A stretch of 64,000 bases of DNA from Trichobilharzia regenti (taxonomy: Eukaryota > Platyhelminthes > Trematoda > Strigeidida > Schistosomatidae). The position numbers were made by a program, and so were the translations under genes. Below the pieces are notes generated by a model. That model saw only the letters and a list, made by a program, of their open reading frames with translations. It was not told the origin of the DNA and did no database searches. The stretch covers positions 90,432,903 to 90,496,902 of the forward strand of contig OX235262.1 of the NCBI GenBank assembly GCA_944472135.2, in the 5' to 3' direction. Of the stretch, positions 10,831 to 22,673 are shown one piece after another; the first letter of the stretch is position 1; every line of letters starts with the position of its first letter.

Positions 10831-10950
10831 GTTTGTTCAACACAAAAGTTAATTAAGCATACACGAAATGTAGTATTTCCTGTTAAAATAAACAGTCAGC
10901 GTTTTGTGTTGTTCTAACTTTCGGTGGATTGCTTGGAAGACAATGTCATA
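10831..10950. other. Unassigned DNA
   Basis: Short AT-rich stretch between the SINE pair and direct repeat B. Nothing recognised. Confidence 0.5.
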
Positions 10951-11603
10951 CATGTCATATCCTGAATAACGGTGATTAATACGATTTATCACTTAGACCG
11001 CAGCACCACCAAGCTTAAAACAATTCTAAATTTATTCTAACCTATTCCTAGATAATGCCTTTTTACGGTAACTGAAGATCATATTTACCCACCATGTTCT
11101 GAAATGACACAGGTCGTGCTTTAAAAGACAGCTGCGTGCTGAATCAAAACTTTCCACTCTGGAGTAACGCTAGTCCATGCTTAATATGTTCTGTGAGGGC
11201 TGGAACAACGTTGATAAGCAAACCCAGTAGATTCGATTTGGTGCCACTCATGCTGAAAAATCAGCGCACAGGTTCACTGTCAAACAATGGCAAAACAGCA
11301 AGGGAGTTTAATGTTACTATTATTAGCATAGTCTATGTTACTATATTAGCACAGTATACGTTAATTAGCTCAATGATTGCAGGTTTAAAATAATCTTTGA
11401 CTACCAACATAATAACTGTGAACTTCAGGCTAAAAATAAGCCAAGTAGTAGCACCCAGTGACAAAAACTGACCTACGCACTACAAAATGAGCAAAACATC
11501 CAGAAAAACCTTTAAGATTCAATGGAAAATGAATTCACGAAAACATATAACTAACCGACGCAGGAACTCATCATGACCTAGAAACTGACTGTAGCCTCTT
11601 TCC
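10951..11603. repeat. Direct repeat B, copy 2
   Basis: Identical by eye to 1261-1913. It is followed here by 393 bp (11604-11996) that copy 1 lacks, after which the similarity resumes into LINE-S. Confidence 0.8.
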
Positions 11604-11996
11604 AACATATTGGCATGTCAGTAGCAAAGCCCAAATTGAACAGTGTTTAAAGGTGTTAGAAAAGTGGATGCTAGCATATTTACTGACGTAAGTGGGGACA
11701 AAAGGTCGAGATATGCATAGTGTGAGAGAATAAAGAATGTTTTAATAGAGTTTGTAAGGAAGAAATAAACAAAGCAGCACATAACAGAAAAAGGGAGAAA
11801 AGGAAAAGAAAGAAATAAAACGTTGTACCTATAAATAATATGAGTTGGAAAGACGAGATCCAAATGTTCTACTGACTATTTAATAAATTATAGGTATCAC
11901 GCCAAATGCTTTCTTTATCGCACAGAACACGAGCTAAGCAGGGTATAGTTGAGTTTTTGTACTTGCTAGTGCGAGCATATAGTCATCTATATAGGC
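11604..11996. other. 393-bp segment absent from the paired copy
   Basis: Present between repeat B and LINE-S here but missing between 1913 and 1914. I see no clear target-site duplication, so it is more easily a deletion from copy 1 than an insertion. AT-rich, with no ORF of interest. Confidence 0.55.
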
Positions 11997-13201
11997 TTTT
12001 GGTTTCGCTTGATGAGATACGACGGTAGAGTTAATAATAATTATAATATATATTCTCATTTTTTACATGAGGGACGCCAGTTTACAGGCATCGTCAATTC
12101 GATAATTTACACATAATATTAATAAGCATATTTAGTAAAGATAATATAATAAAGTACATTTTTTTCCCTTGCTATGTAGGGTAAACCAATTGTATAGGCA
12201 TGCATAGATATTGTTTTAATAATGAATGTGAATGAAGAAGGTGTTGTGAGTTAGATAAAATGGATTTAGTCCATTTTTCACATGGGTCCATGTGCCTGTC
12301 AACCAGAATATTAACAAGCTGGTTAAGTGGCACGTAGCTTACCCTGCTGACAATCTTTAACATCCTGCGTAATAAGGTTTAGTCTTTCTTCTGTAGCCCA
12401 GGAAAAACTAAGGAGGAACAATAGAGAATAATAGGCAGAATACGGGAGTTAACGAATTGTAGGAGTAAGGGTTCGGTTATACCAGAATGTCTAAACTTCT
12501 TGATGTAGAAGGTAAGACGGAATATTTTCTTAGAAATTTCCGACTTGATTTCTATTTCAGTGCCATCTATGTTGCACACCTCGTGAGGTGAGTGTTAACC
12601 AGTTTGTTTAGGTCAGATTTATGCCTAAAGGTGAAATTGACTGTTTGGCTTTTGAAGGGGTTTAAGGTGAGACCGTTTTTCTTGGACCACTGGCTGATTT
12701 CTGATAAAAGGCCATTTAGTTTGGAGCAGTCACTTTGACATTTGACAGGCAAAGATACAGTCAGGTCGTCAGCATATTTGACAAAATGAATGTCATTTGA
12801 GGATGGTAAGTCATGTAGAAAGAAAGAAAAGAGAAGTGGGGAGAGTACAGTATGTTTGAGGATACCAGCTTAAGTGAACACAGCAGAGGCGGATTTGCCT
12901 TTGTATACAGTGTATTGTATCCTGTTAGAGAAGTAGGAATGCAACCAGTTAGTGACCCAGGAAACAAACTGTGTCATAGAGAGTTTATTTAGCAAGAAGC
13001 ATTTAGGTAACGCGGTACGTTCAACGTTCGCGTTACATTTTTGCGTGATTCGTTACATAAAATTTACCTTTTTGTAATACTTGCACAAGTACTATACTAC
13101 TTACATATCTGTAACCATTAACTCCCATTTCTAATAGTTATGGTTAATCAAAGTTAAAAGCCACGAACCCAATCTCCGATAAAACTGGTGACCAATTTAA
13201 C
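11997..13201 (-). pseudogene. LINE-S fragment 2 (RT catalytic region to 3' end)
   Basis: Minus-strand frames encode an RT segment. Domain 4-5 sequence (ILKHTVLSPLLFSFFLHDLPSS) leads into FVKYADDLTVSL, whose YADD holds the catalytic aspartates, and then the C-terminal RT region and a 3' tail. There is an in-frame stop before the first block and a frameshift near 12585, so the copy is dead. 13061-13201 is noncoding. The block 12019-13201 recurs inverted at 62819-64000. Clade is CR1/Jockey-like by motif style. Confidence 0.75.
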
Positions 13202-14404
13202 CTCCTCTGTTTGGTTAAATAGCTGTATGAGTTCCATTTATTGTAATTGTTGGTTAATCTTGTTTGTGTCCGGACATTCCACAACTTACAATCGTCAACC
13301 TGTGAAGGTTTGTAGGCGTACTGGTGTAAGTCATGCAATTCTTCAAAGGAATTCCACCAAGACATGATCCGCGAGGTTGTTTGTACTATTTGTATATACG
13401 TGCGTTGTGTCATATCAATTGGTGTTTTATGGTTTCATTGTGTTTACTTGTTGTTTCCGTATCTTGTTTTTATTGCGTAATTTTGTTAAAATTTTCGTCG
13501 TGATTACTTCTGAAGTTGTTTCGAGTCGTCTACATCCGTGAATGAATTGGTTGATGTTAAGGACAGCAGATGGGTCGTATACGCCGGGGAGGCTAGGCTA
13601 GTGCTGAGAATGAAATGCACACGGAGATAATTGTTAGCTGCGGTCCGACTCGCCGGGGAGAAAGAGTGTAAACGACTGAGGCTCGCATGCGTCACCGCTA
13701 CTAGAACTGAGGCAGAATGAGTGACAAGCGATTTCAGTGATAATTGATAGTGAATAGAAAAGAGGATGCTTGAAGTGTATCATGAGTTGGTGCTATGATC
13801 ACGTTGCATTCTGCAAGAGTAAGTGGCGATTGTGTTGCAAGATGTCAAGAGGAGGTCTCTGTCTGGAGGCGCAGGTCGTCATTGATGTGTGAGATTGTGT
13901 TGTGAGTATGCTTGTGGTGTGTTGACTTTTCTGTTTGTTTTCCATTTCAGCTCTGTCCGTGTGACCCAGGTTCTCGCAATGGCATCCAAGTCAACGTGTA
14001 TTGGTCGTGATGGAAAAAAGGAATAGATCCTTTTTTGCCGGGGAGTGTCAATGGAGTTGAAGATTGAACGATCAATTCTTGGTTGTTTGCTCAAAATCAA
14101 CTTCCCCAATTTTCGCGGAGGCATCAATACGACAGTCATCGTCTCATCGGTCGCTGTTCAGAAAGAAGAGTGAAACATCGTCAGAAGTAATACAATGATT
14201 TATTATTGTAATATTTGTTTACAGACCTTAGTTCGCTTATTCCTTTTATATGTTGGTGTAACAATAAAGAAATCTAAAGCGGCAGATCAGTGTTTTGGTT
14301 TTTGCGTCCGTTATAACTAAGCGTTTCTGAAAAACTTCAAGGAACAGCGTGGGCCCGAGCGTAGCGAGAGCTGGGCATTAACGGTTTATGAGACGTAATT
14401 GACA
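13202..14404 (+). mobile_element. Element A copy A3, 3' part
   Basis: A 5'-truncated + strand copy: part of the ~190-bp-repeat region, the noncoding internal segment, the purine tract and a 3' LTR (14046-14404). At 13201/13202 it abruptly replaces sequence that continues on the mirrored side at 62818-62819. It ends against the LINE-Q' 3' UTR. The corresponding right-side interval (about 60370-62818) is absent here, so A3 marks a deletion or rearrangement of the left side. Confidence 0.8.
14046..14404 (+). repeat. 3' LTR of A3
   Basis: A 359-bp LTR, TGTCAATGG...ATTGACA, preceded by the purine tract GCCGGGGAG. Confidence 0.87.
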
Positions 14405-15025
14405 ACAGTATTTAGTTATAATAGATAGTTCAGAAGATTTCGACTTCAGAGTGTTATGATGGCATAACAGTAAAATAAAATCCGTTAATACTTGAGGCTC
14501 ACAGTGCAGTTTAGCTGAATTTTTAGACGATCCTGTGTAGGGTTTGGATTTCTGTAGACGTATTTGGTAACGTAATTATATATAATATAATATTTGATTA
14601 ATTTGGGAGTCAGCCGCTGGGATTAAATGCATTTGATTGACTGAAGAGTTGTGAGGGTAGTTCATTCAGGTTCAGTGCAGCTTTCATGGCGAGTATGACA
14701 GGCTGTGTATTCCACTCCAGTTTTGCTTGAAAGGATTGCGGATATTTCGTGATGATGCTTGCGTAAAAAAATAATTGGATCAACTAAAAAAAGGAACTGA
14801 GAACCGAATTAGCTCAACGTAGAATATTTTAAATATGTCTGATAATACTGACCGTTTCTGTTAATGCTTTGAGTGAACAAAGCTGTTTAGGTACATACGT
14901 CAGATTGGGAAGAAACAATATCACGAATTTTCAGCATATGGCAAACCGTGTCAAGACTATTTTCGGAGAAATATTTATGTAGTAGATGGGTGAATCGTTG
15001 CACTGTGGTGCTGTTTTTGATTTCA
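14405..15025 (-). pseudogene. LINE-Q' remnant, ORF2 C-terminus and start of 3' UTR (left side)
   Basis: The minus strand of 15025-14890 encodes the last ~35 residues of an ORF2 (THLLHKYFSENSLDTVCHML...), matching the end of intact LINE-Q ORF2 (SSLLNKYFINNGLEGVCDKL). 3' UTR follows down to the A3 LTR. Mirror sequence lies at 58602-58840 plus 60007-60370. An RTE insertion present there is absent here, so this side shows the empty site. The element is 5'-truncated at 15025, inserted head-to-head into LINE-P. Confidence 0.7.
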
Positions 15026-16689
15026 GCTGTACTGACAGCTAGTATTAGCACTACTCCTAAACATTCAGTACCCTCTGGTCGTACAGAACCTCTCCCAACA
15101 CCTTATGTGCTTATCGAAGAACTCCAGCCATCAAGCTCTTTTCAGTACTATCTTCAGAAATAGAACTTCTAAAGTTGTCTATAGGAGAACTTAAGGCTGA
15201 GTTAAGGGAAATAAAAAACAATAAGTCAGTAAATGCTGGAAACATCGAAACCAATACCGAGATATCCAAATTATCAGATCAGATCAGCGATATCAGATCG
15301 CAGGTCTGTGAACTGACACCTCTAACTATCCTCATGAAAACTGTAAACCTTAACAAGCTTGACACAGAATCGGTAACTAAGGTAGATAACCTCATTAACT
15401 TTGTTACCACAGAAGTAACAAAACGACTCGACGCAAAACTGAGTGCTATTGTCTACAACGTTCCGGACAATGAGGCACTAAAAAAGGTACAGCGCATCTT
15501 ACTTAGTGAAGCGAAAATGCCTAACTCCAAGACTAAGTGCTATAGGCTGAAGAAGAGTCAACATGAAAAGTGTTGTCCTATTCGTTTTCAGTTCGAAACA
15601 CCGGCAGAGACCAGAAAATTCATCCACTTCCAACACACCCTATCGCAAGCCAGAAACTACAAACTTATAAAGGTCGGGGTGGACAAAACAGTCATAGAAA
15701 GGCGCACATACAATTATCTCTTATAACTAATTAAGAGATAAGTAATAGGACATTGCAAGCCGCCATTATTCCCAAACCTGTGAAAGATTCAGTAGACCCC
15801 ACCACATCACCTCTCTGAAAACACACAGAATTATCCCATCAGAGTGCAACACCAGCCGAAAGGCCACTAGACTGTAGTCAAACAAATAATAAAACCATAC
15901 CACCTATCACCGCAGAATCTAACATGCCACTAAATAACCCCAGAAAAAATTCAAACCCCCCGAAATTCGACATTGTCTTCTCCTAGCCATAACTCCATTG
16001 GTAAAGATAAGGAAAATATGCCCCTAAATCATGCCAACAAAAACAGTGGCAGCTTAAATAAGCCCACACTCCCCACGGTCAATAGTATTAGCACTCACAA
16101 CGTGCTAAATCGCACCATGGCATACACTAATATCCAATGTCACAACAATGTCACCCTCAATAGTACAAGTGGTAATAGTCAGAACTCGGCTACCAACAAC
16201 TCAGGGTCTTCAGAGTATGGCACACAAACCAATTTTGACCGGATTTATGGTACAAGTTTGCTGGGAACTAACCCACAATGCAGTACACACGAAACCCACA
16301 CAAGGACACAACTAGCATCAAACAATAGGTGGAATAATAAGCCATGGTCATCACAAGGATCCAATCATTTTTTATCCCCCGCCTCTCCGTCAGCCTTGAA
16401 AAAACAGCTGGTAGGGATGTTAACACTCCTAAACCACTAGTGCTGGCTCCCTCCTTGCATGAAAACAGGAACGGTCTAGTGCACCCGTATCCATTAAGCA
16501 CACTTGACACTTGCACAAGTATAGGTCAAATAAAGAACCCTACCCACTTCTGTTGCCTAACTAAAAATAAAAATTCCTTAGCCTATAGCAAATCCAGTAC
16601 TCCAACTCCTAATTCTTCACCGAAAACAGCACACACCAACTCGACAGACATAGTGAGCATGATGCTGAAACACCTCTTAACATAGGATC
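15026..16689 (+). pseudogene. LINE-P ORF1, left arm (degenerate)
   Basis: Encodes the nucleic-acid-binding-type ORF1 of a CR1-like LINE in broken frames. The main piece (15127-15726) matches residues ~157-262 of the intact LINE-Q ORF1, sharing the LINFVTTEV...IVYNVPDN...YRLKKSQ...CPIRF block. A stop at 15726 precedes a Ser/Asn/Thr-rich low-complexity part (15973-16440) and a C-terminal part (16344-16685, another frame). The true N-terminus is missing because LINE-Q' interrupts at 15025. Copies lie at 46092-47120, 57194-58601 and 62019-62818. Confidence 0.75.
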
Positions 16690-17943
16690 ATCATGTCAAG
16701 CAGAACTACTGGGTGCTGAAACACATTCGGGGCTGACTAACGAACTTAAATACTTCAAATGCTATTTCAACTCTCATCTTTACCTAATCCTCATAAATGC
16801 TAGATCTGTTCTAAATAAATTGCCGATACTCAGAGCACTCACAGTAATATACAAACCCCCTGTAATTGTCATCACTGAATCTTGGTGTCATTCGAACGTC
16901 CTGGATGAAGAAATAAGCTTAGATAACTACACACACTTTTGGCCTGACAGGGAAGGTGGTAAGGGAGGGGGTTGTCTCATGTACTCTCTGAATGCACTTA
17001 CTGTATCACAGCTAGAGAGTAGTACACTTAACATGCCTGAGACTCTATGGGTTAATGTACACTTAAATAACGTAACAGCATTAATTGGATGCTCCTACAG
17101 AGCACCTGGCACCTTTAGTGATTACGAGACCCAACTTATTAATACTCTGGAGCAATTAACCGACTTACAATATGATCATAAGATCCTATGTAGGGACTTT
17201 AACTTACCTGAAATCAACTGAGATATACCCACAGGCCCAACTAAATTTGATAAGTTCTTAGGCACATTGGATATACTTGGCTGGAAACAAACTGTCACTA
17301 CTCCCACAAGAGGTAATAACGTACTAGACTTAATCTTCTACCTAAACATAAGTCCCCTTTCAACCCTAGTAGGTTCTGAGTTTTCAGGGAGCGACCACAA
17401 AACACTGATGTGTGTGCCGCCAATTCCGCTGAGTAGCAATGCATCTCATACCTCCACTTCACAACAGGTAATATATAGGAAATGTAGTAAGGCAAACTGG
17501 ACCTCAGTAGAATCAATGCTAAGATCCTCCGAATGGGATGAATACTTCACTACTGACAACCTCTCGAGAGCCTTGAGCATCTTCTACCATAACTCAAACA
17601 CATGTTTAGATGCTGTCATTCCACTCCAAACGCTAAAGGTTTCCCCACACAGAAAGTCATTCATAAAACCAAAGGATCGTACGAAACTGAAGAGACTCTC
17701 AACAAGTTACTTCAGACACCACGACTTTGGCACTCTAGATTTAATACTTAACACCCTTAGCTCCATCTCACAAGCTCGAGATTTCCGTATGAGAAAGGAA
17801 GAACGCATCGCGGTAGCCAGTCCTGCTAGAGCGTATGCACTCACAGAAATCTTAAGGAAGCGAATGAATCGCAAAAATCACAGCATTTCTCTCCTCATAG
17901 ACAAAAGTAGGCTATGCACTAAATCTGCAGACATATGTGAACT
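16690..17943 (+). pseudogene. LINE-P ORF2 endonuclease half, left arm
   Basis: Encodes an APE-type endonuclease domain: LINARSVLNK, VITESWCH, GGGCLMYS, GCSYRAPG, RDFNLPEIN and SGSDHKTLMC. The catalytic GDFN motif is RDFN, and the tryptophan codon after IN is TGA (17219-17221), so the ORF is dead. The same TGA is in the right arm, so it predates the duplication. The frame reopens at 17267 and runs to ADICEL, where LTR element A4 is inserted. The coding sequence resumes at 22674. Confidence 0.8.
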
Positions 17944-18303
17944 TGTCAATCACGACTCATTAACCATTAATGCCCAGCTCTCGCTACGCTCGGGCCCACG
18001 CTGTTCTTCGAAGATTTCTCAGAAACGCTTAGTTATAACGGACGCAAAAACCAAAACACTGATCTGCCGCTTTAGATTTGTTTATTGTTACACCAACATA
18101 TAAAAGGAATAAGCGAACTAAGGTCTGTAAACAAATATTACGATAATAAATCGTTATATTACTTCTGACGATATTTTACTCTTCTTTCTGAACAGCGACC
18201 GATGAGACGATGACTGTCGTATTGATGCCTCCGCGAAAATTGGGGAAGTTGATTTTGAGCAAACAACCAAGAATTGATCGTTCAATCTTCAACTCCATTG
18301 ACA
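17944..18303 (-). repeat. 3' LTR of A4
   Basis: A 360-bp LTR starting TGTCAATCAC and ending CCATTGACA on the + strand, followed by the complement of the purine tract. Confidence 0.88.
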
Positions 18304-18842
18304 CTCCCCGGCAAAAAAGGATCTATTCCTTTTCTCCATCACGACCAATACACGTTGACTTGGATGCCATTGCGAGAACCTGGGTCACACGGACAGAGCT
18401 GAAATGGAAAACAAACAGAAAAGCCAACACACCACAAGCATACCCACAGCACAATCTCACACATCAATGACGACCTGCGCCTCCAGACAGAGACCTCCTC
18501 TTGACATCTTGCAACACAATCCCCACTTACTGGAATGACTCTTGCAGAATGCAACGTGATCATAGCACCAACTCATGATACACTTCAAGCATCCTCTTTT
18601 CTATTCACTATCAATTATCACTGAAATCGCTTGTCACTCATTCTGCCTCAGTTCTAGTAGCGGTGACGCATGCGAGCCTCAGTCGTTTACACTCTTTCTC
18701 CCCGGCGAGTCGGACCGCAGCTAACAATTATCTCCGTGTGCATTTCATTCTCAGCACTAGCCTAGCCTCCCCGGCGTATACGACCCATCTGCTGTCCTTA
18801 ACATCAACCAATTCATTCACGGATGTAGACGACTCGAAACAA

Positions 18843-19316
18843 CTTGATGGGCATCTGTTTCATTGTGGATGAAAACACCAACGATGACTGAGTGACACAA
18901 GGTGATGAACTCAGCGGTGGATCAGAAGCTGTTGTTTCTCGAATTTCAGAAGGTTTTCTAACCGCAAGACCACCACCACTGCTGTCTTTTACTATCAGCT
19001 CAGGTTTAGCACTATCATCTGATGATAGGTGGGCTACATGCTGATGAATTACACTGACTGTCTCACAAGTATGCACATCTTCTGGAACTGCATCTGCGTT
19101 CAATTCTACTTCACGTTGTAGTTGTACAGAACCTTTGTTCAACTTAGCAGTAGTAGGCATATCCCTCATCTCATCATGATCATCCAAAGACAACTGTGAA
19201 GTATCATGATCATTATCACGAATATTCACTTTACCGTCAACTTTATTATTTTCAAACTCTTTAATAACAGAAGTAGACAATTTTGGTTTCTCCTCGCAAA
19301 TCCTGAAAGGTTCTGT
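18843..19316 (-). pseudogene. Ectopic gag C-terminal fragment inside A4's noncoding region
   Basis: About 475 bp of the C-terminal half of gag, embedded downstream of the element's own gag. It is bounded by two copies of a ~35-bp sequence (about 18808-18842 and 19318-19352, ATTCATTCACGG...ACAACTT). Its coding sequence resembles copy A5 (QLQREVELNADAVPEDV) rather than A4's own gag (QLEREVEINADAVAEVM). The mirror element A7 lacks it, so it arrived after the palindrome formed, or was lost there. Confidence 0.8.
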
Positions 19317-19938
19317 ATTCATTCACGGATGTAGACGACTCGAAACAACTTCAGAAGTAATCACGACGAAAATTTTAACAAAATTACGCAATAAAAACAA
19401 GATACGGAAACAACAAGTAAACACAATGAAACCATAAAACACCAATTGATATGACACAACGCACGTATATACAAATAGTACAAACAACCTCGCGGATCAT
19501 ATCTTGATGGAATTCCTTTGAAGAATTGCATGACTTACACCAGTACGCCTACATTCCTTCTCAGGTTGATGATCCAAGTGAATGTCGTCCGGATACAAAC
19601 ACAATTACCAACAGCTAGATAACAGGTGATATCAATTCAGTATATACAATATGAACATATGTGCAAGATCATACACCAAGCACACTGGACTGCTCATTGA
19701 TGCGCTACCCTCTGAAGAATTGTAGGACTTACAGCAGTACGCATACAACCCTTCTCAGGTTGACGCCCTAGGTTGGAAAATCGTTGCAGAGTTCATTTGC
19801 TGACTTCCTTCTATGAGCTATTTCCCCAAATCTGAACAGTAACACGCCCATGTCATTGTATCGTAGAATATAGATGACTAACAAACACACGGCATATCTC
19901 ATCAACCAAGCGTAGAAACAGAGTAATTTACACCAAAG

Positions 19939-21723
19939 TTAATAACATTCAATTAGTAACTTGTAACTAGAAATGCCTTTATTCATGCAAGTCAATTTAA
20001 CAATTACTCTCTCGTTTACACTTGGCTTATTCTCACTAAACTGAGCAATATCTTTCGTCTTTTCAAACGCACCAATATTGTCATAGTCATTGCAGAAGGT
20101 ACTTGAGTTGATGGGTATCTGTTTCGTTGTGGATGAAAACACCAACGATGACTGAGTGACACAAGGTGATGAACTCAGCGGTGGATCAGAAGCTGTTGTT
20201 TCTCGAATTTCAGAAGGTTTTCTAACCGCAAGACCACCACCACTGCTGTCTTTTACTATCAGCTCAGGTTTAGCACTATCATCTGATGATAGGTGGGCTA
20301 CATGCTGATCACTCACACTGACGGTCTCACAAATATCCATAACTTCTGCAACTGCATCCGCATTTATTTCTACTTCACGTTCAAGTTGTACAGAACCTTT
20401 GTTCAACTTAGCGGTAGTAGGCATATCCCTCATCTCATAATGATCAACCAAAGACAAATGTGCACTATCCTGATCATTACCACAAATATTCACTTTACCG
20501 TCAACTTTATTATTTTCAAACTCTTTAATAACAGAAGTAGACAATTTTGGTTCCTCCTCACAAATCATTAAAGGTTTTATATCTTCACTCTGACTAGTAA
20601 TACCTTGTAAACTTTTGGAGTCAGAACTGCACTCTGAAGCAGCAACTCTATTCTGTGACACTCTATTCAACAATGGCTTACCAGTTGCAACTACAGACTT
20701 CCTGACCGCACCGTTATCGTCACACAATTCGGAGTCAGACCTGTAGTTTACATTTAGCTTATCACTGAACTTGCTCACTGGTTCACAGTTCACATTTGTA
20801 TGCACCTCTTGCAAACGAGTACAACACAACCGTGTTTGTCTTGCATCTTGCAACTTATCTGTTGAGGATGTACTACGAAACCTGTTACACTCACTAGGTC
20901 TATATGCATTACTATACATCATGGAGCCTTCTCGATATCCACCTCTCTGAGGCTTATTCGTCATCAATGAGTGCGTTTTACCCTCAGACTGCTCCATTCT
21001 ATGGGTGAGATCTAACAGACTGGCGAACTTGCTCATAGATTGATTGACGCTATCTTTTACCAGTTTCAGGATATCATCAAACTTTGGCTCGATACCCTCA
21101 TCCTCCATACGGGAGCTTATCTTCACCCACTTCTTTTGCAGTCGAGTAGGTAGACGTCTTGCTATTACTTCTAGTATAAAACTCGAGTTGAGGTCACTCA
21201 TGCAATTCATCGAAATCATTCCATTCTTGTAAATCAGAAAATTATTTATAAACTCATTGAGTGCCTGGGAGTCATCCTGTAATTGACCACCATTACCCTT
21301 AACAGCCTCGAATAATTTCCCTGCAATCATCGAAGGTCTTCCAAACCTTTGACGTAATATGCTCATAGCCTCATCGTAGCCCTCTTTTGGCTTCATAAAC
21401 TTACAACACTGTATAGCTCTTGCAGCATCTCCAGTGCAATATCTCATCAAATACATTAACTTCAATTCATCATTTAATAAAATACCACTCAACATGATCT
21501 CAAACTCCTTTACAAATTGTAAATAATCAGCCGGGTTTCCATCAAAACATCGTGGTTCAAATTTAGGGAGTTTGATGTTCCTATTATCCCTGAACGGCGA
21601 AACAGTAACATCAACCATGTCATACTTAACATCAGACACATCGTTACAATTAACAGACAAGTCACCATGACTTACTTTCCTGTTTGCATCCAAGACACTC
21701 TGTCCCTTCTTTGACCCAGGCAT
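19939..21723 (-). CDS. gag-like protein of element A (A4, intact ORF)
   Basis: A 594-codon intact ORF, presumably the capsid-type protein that packages element RNA. Residues ~50-130 carry a DUF1759-type gag domain typical of Bel/Pao elements (KLPKFEPRCFDGNPADYLQF, GDAARAIQ, LRQRFGRPS). At ~300-313 there is a CCHC zinc-knuckle remnant whose second Cys is Arg (C-C-T-R-L-Q-E-V-H-T-K-V-N-C). The C-terminal 280 residues are acidic and Ser-rich with no protease motif. The start is the ATG of MPGSKKG, about 140 bp inside the 5' LTR, shared by all copies. It differs from mirror copy A7 at many positions although flanking LINE DNA is nearly identical. Confidence 0.85.
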   Translation of the reverse strand: MPGSKKGQSVLDANRKVSHGDLSVNCNDVSDVKYDMVDVTVSPFRDNRNIKLPKFEPRCFDGNPADYLQFVKEFEIMLSGILLNDELKLMYLMRYCTGDAARAIQCCKFMKPKEGYDEAMSILRQRFGRPSMIAGKLFEAVKGNGGQLQDDSQALNEFINNFLIYKNGMISMNCMSDLNSSFILEVIARRLPTRLQKKWVKISSRMEDEGIEPKFDDILKLVKDSVNQSMSKFASLLDLTHRMEQSEGKTHSLMTNKPQRGGYREGSMMYSNAYRPSECNRFRSTSSTDKLQDARQTRLCCTRLQEVHTNVNCEPVSKFSDKLNVNYRSDSELCDDNGAVRKSVVATGKPLLNRVSQNRVAASECSSDSKSLQGITSQSEDIKPLMICEEEPKLSTSVIKEFENNKVDGKVNICGNDQDSAHLSLVDHYEMRDMPTTAKLNKGSVQLEREVEINADAVAEVMDICETVSVSDQHVAHLSSDDSAKPELIVKDSSGGGLAVRKPSEIRETTASDPPLSSSPCVTQSSLVFSSTTKQIPINSSTFCNDYDNIGAFEKTKDIAQFSENKPSVNERVIVKLTCMNKGISSYKLLIECY

Positions 21724-21867
21724 TGTTGAACTTGACCCAATTCCAAAAACGTTCCAGATATTGCTTGTTCAAAGAGGACTTGACCGGCACCAGGAAAAAT
21801 GAACGGCGACTATCCAAACTTTCACCAACTGTTTCAATCCGCCAGATCTGTTTCTATCGTCAGAAAC

Positions 21868-22235
21868 TGTCAATCACGTCTCATAAACCGTTAATGCCCA
21901 GCTCTCGCTACGCTCGGGCCCACGCTGTTCTTCGAAGATTTCTCAGAAACGCTTAGTTATAACGGACGCAAAAACCAAAACACTGATCTGCCGCTTTAGA
22001 TTTGTTTATTGTTACACCAACATATAAAAGGAATAAACGAACTTAGCAACTAAGGTCTGTAAACAAATATTACAATAATAAATCGTTATATTACTTCTGA
22101 CGATATTTTACTCTTCTTTCTGAACAGCAACCGATGAGACGATGACTGTCGTATTGATGCCTCCGCGAAAATTGGGGAAGTTGATTTTGAGCAAACAACC
22201 AAGAATTGATCGTTCAATCTTCATCTCCATTGACA
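21868..22235 (-). repeat. 5' LTR of A4 (LTR proper)
   Basis: A 368-bp LTR; a short local duplication (AACGAACTTAGCAACTAAGG) adds several bp relative to the 3' LTR. The two LTRs of this element therefore differ. Confidence 0.85.
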
Positions 22236-22667
22236 TGGATAGTTGTTTCATCCGAGCCTGGGACTCTCCAGGAGTAAACTCCCACCGTTTATAAAATTAG
22301 CCGTCCACTACTCCCTGGTTTTTCGATGGTTCTTTCACTGATGTCAGCACGTAATCAGCCCTGTTACCAATTAAACCATTGCAAAACCAATACTTAAAAA
22401 TGAATATTTTGCTCACTAGTGTCTGGTTCTATACTGGGAGTTACCTAGAGTTCTGGTAGGAAGTCGTGGCCAGCAGGGTCTACCAAGTCAGGTGAGTGAA
22501 CATTGGCTGATGGTCGCGCTACATATCGCTAATTGGAAGTTTGTTGAATTCATTTCATATAAAACAAAATGGACAGATCACTGATAACTGTAAAGGACGG
22601 CTGTTTACACTAATGATGTGAACATACAAAGAGTGGTTGTAGGTAAAGCTACCCATAACTGGGAGTG
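22236..22667 (+). repeat. 5' extension of A4 containing a SINE segment
   Basis: The same ~430-bp block as 8924-9355, with one or two base differences by eye. It ends GTGTTGACA, so the outer terminus again reads TGTCA on the element's sense strand. The 3' LTR has no such block. Confidence 0.7.
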
Positions 22668-22673
22668 TTGACA

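Larger units (their letters stand above)
17944..22673 (-). mobile_element. Element A copy A4 (full length, in LINE-P, left arm)
   Basis: A complete minus-strand element flanked by a perfect 5-bp target-site duplication GAACT (17939-17943 and 22674-22678) within LINE-P ORF2. Order from the 3' end: LTR 17944-18303, noncoding region with an extra gag fragment (18843-19316), two ~190-bp repeats, gag 21723-19939, LTR 21868-22235, and the 430-bp 5' extension to 22673. Its mirror copy A7 has the same target duplication, so the insertion preceded the large inverted duplication. Confidence 0.9.

Noticed and set aside
21684..21956. Recurring antisense 90-codon ORF at the gag start/5' LTR (also 8380, 30394, 41139, 56642)
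   Set aside because: Shadow of the conserved 5' leader and gag start; no independent sign of coding.
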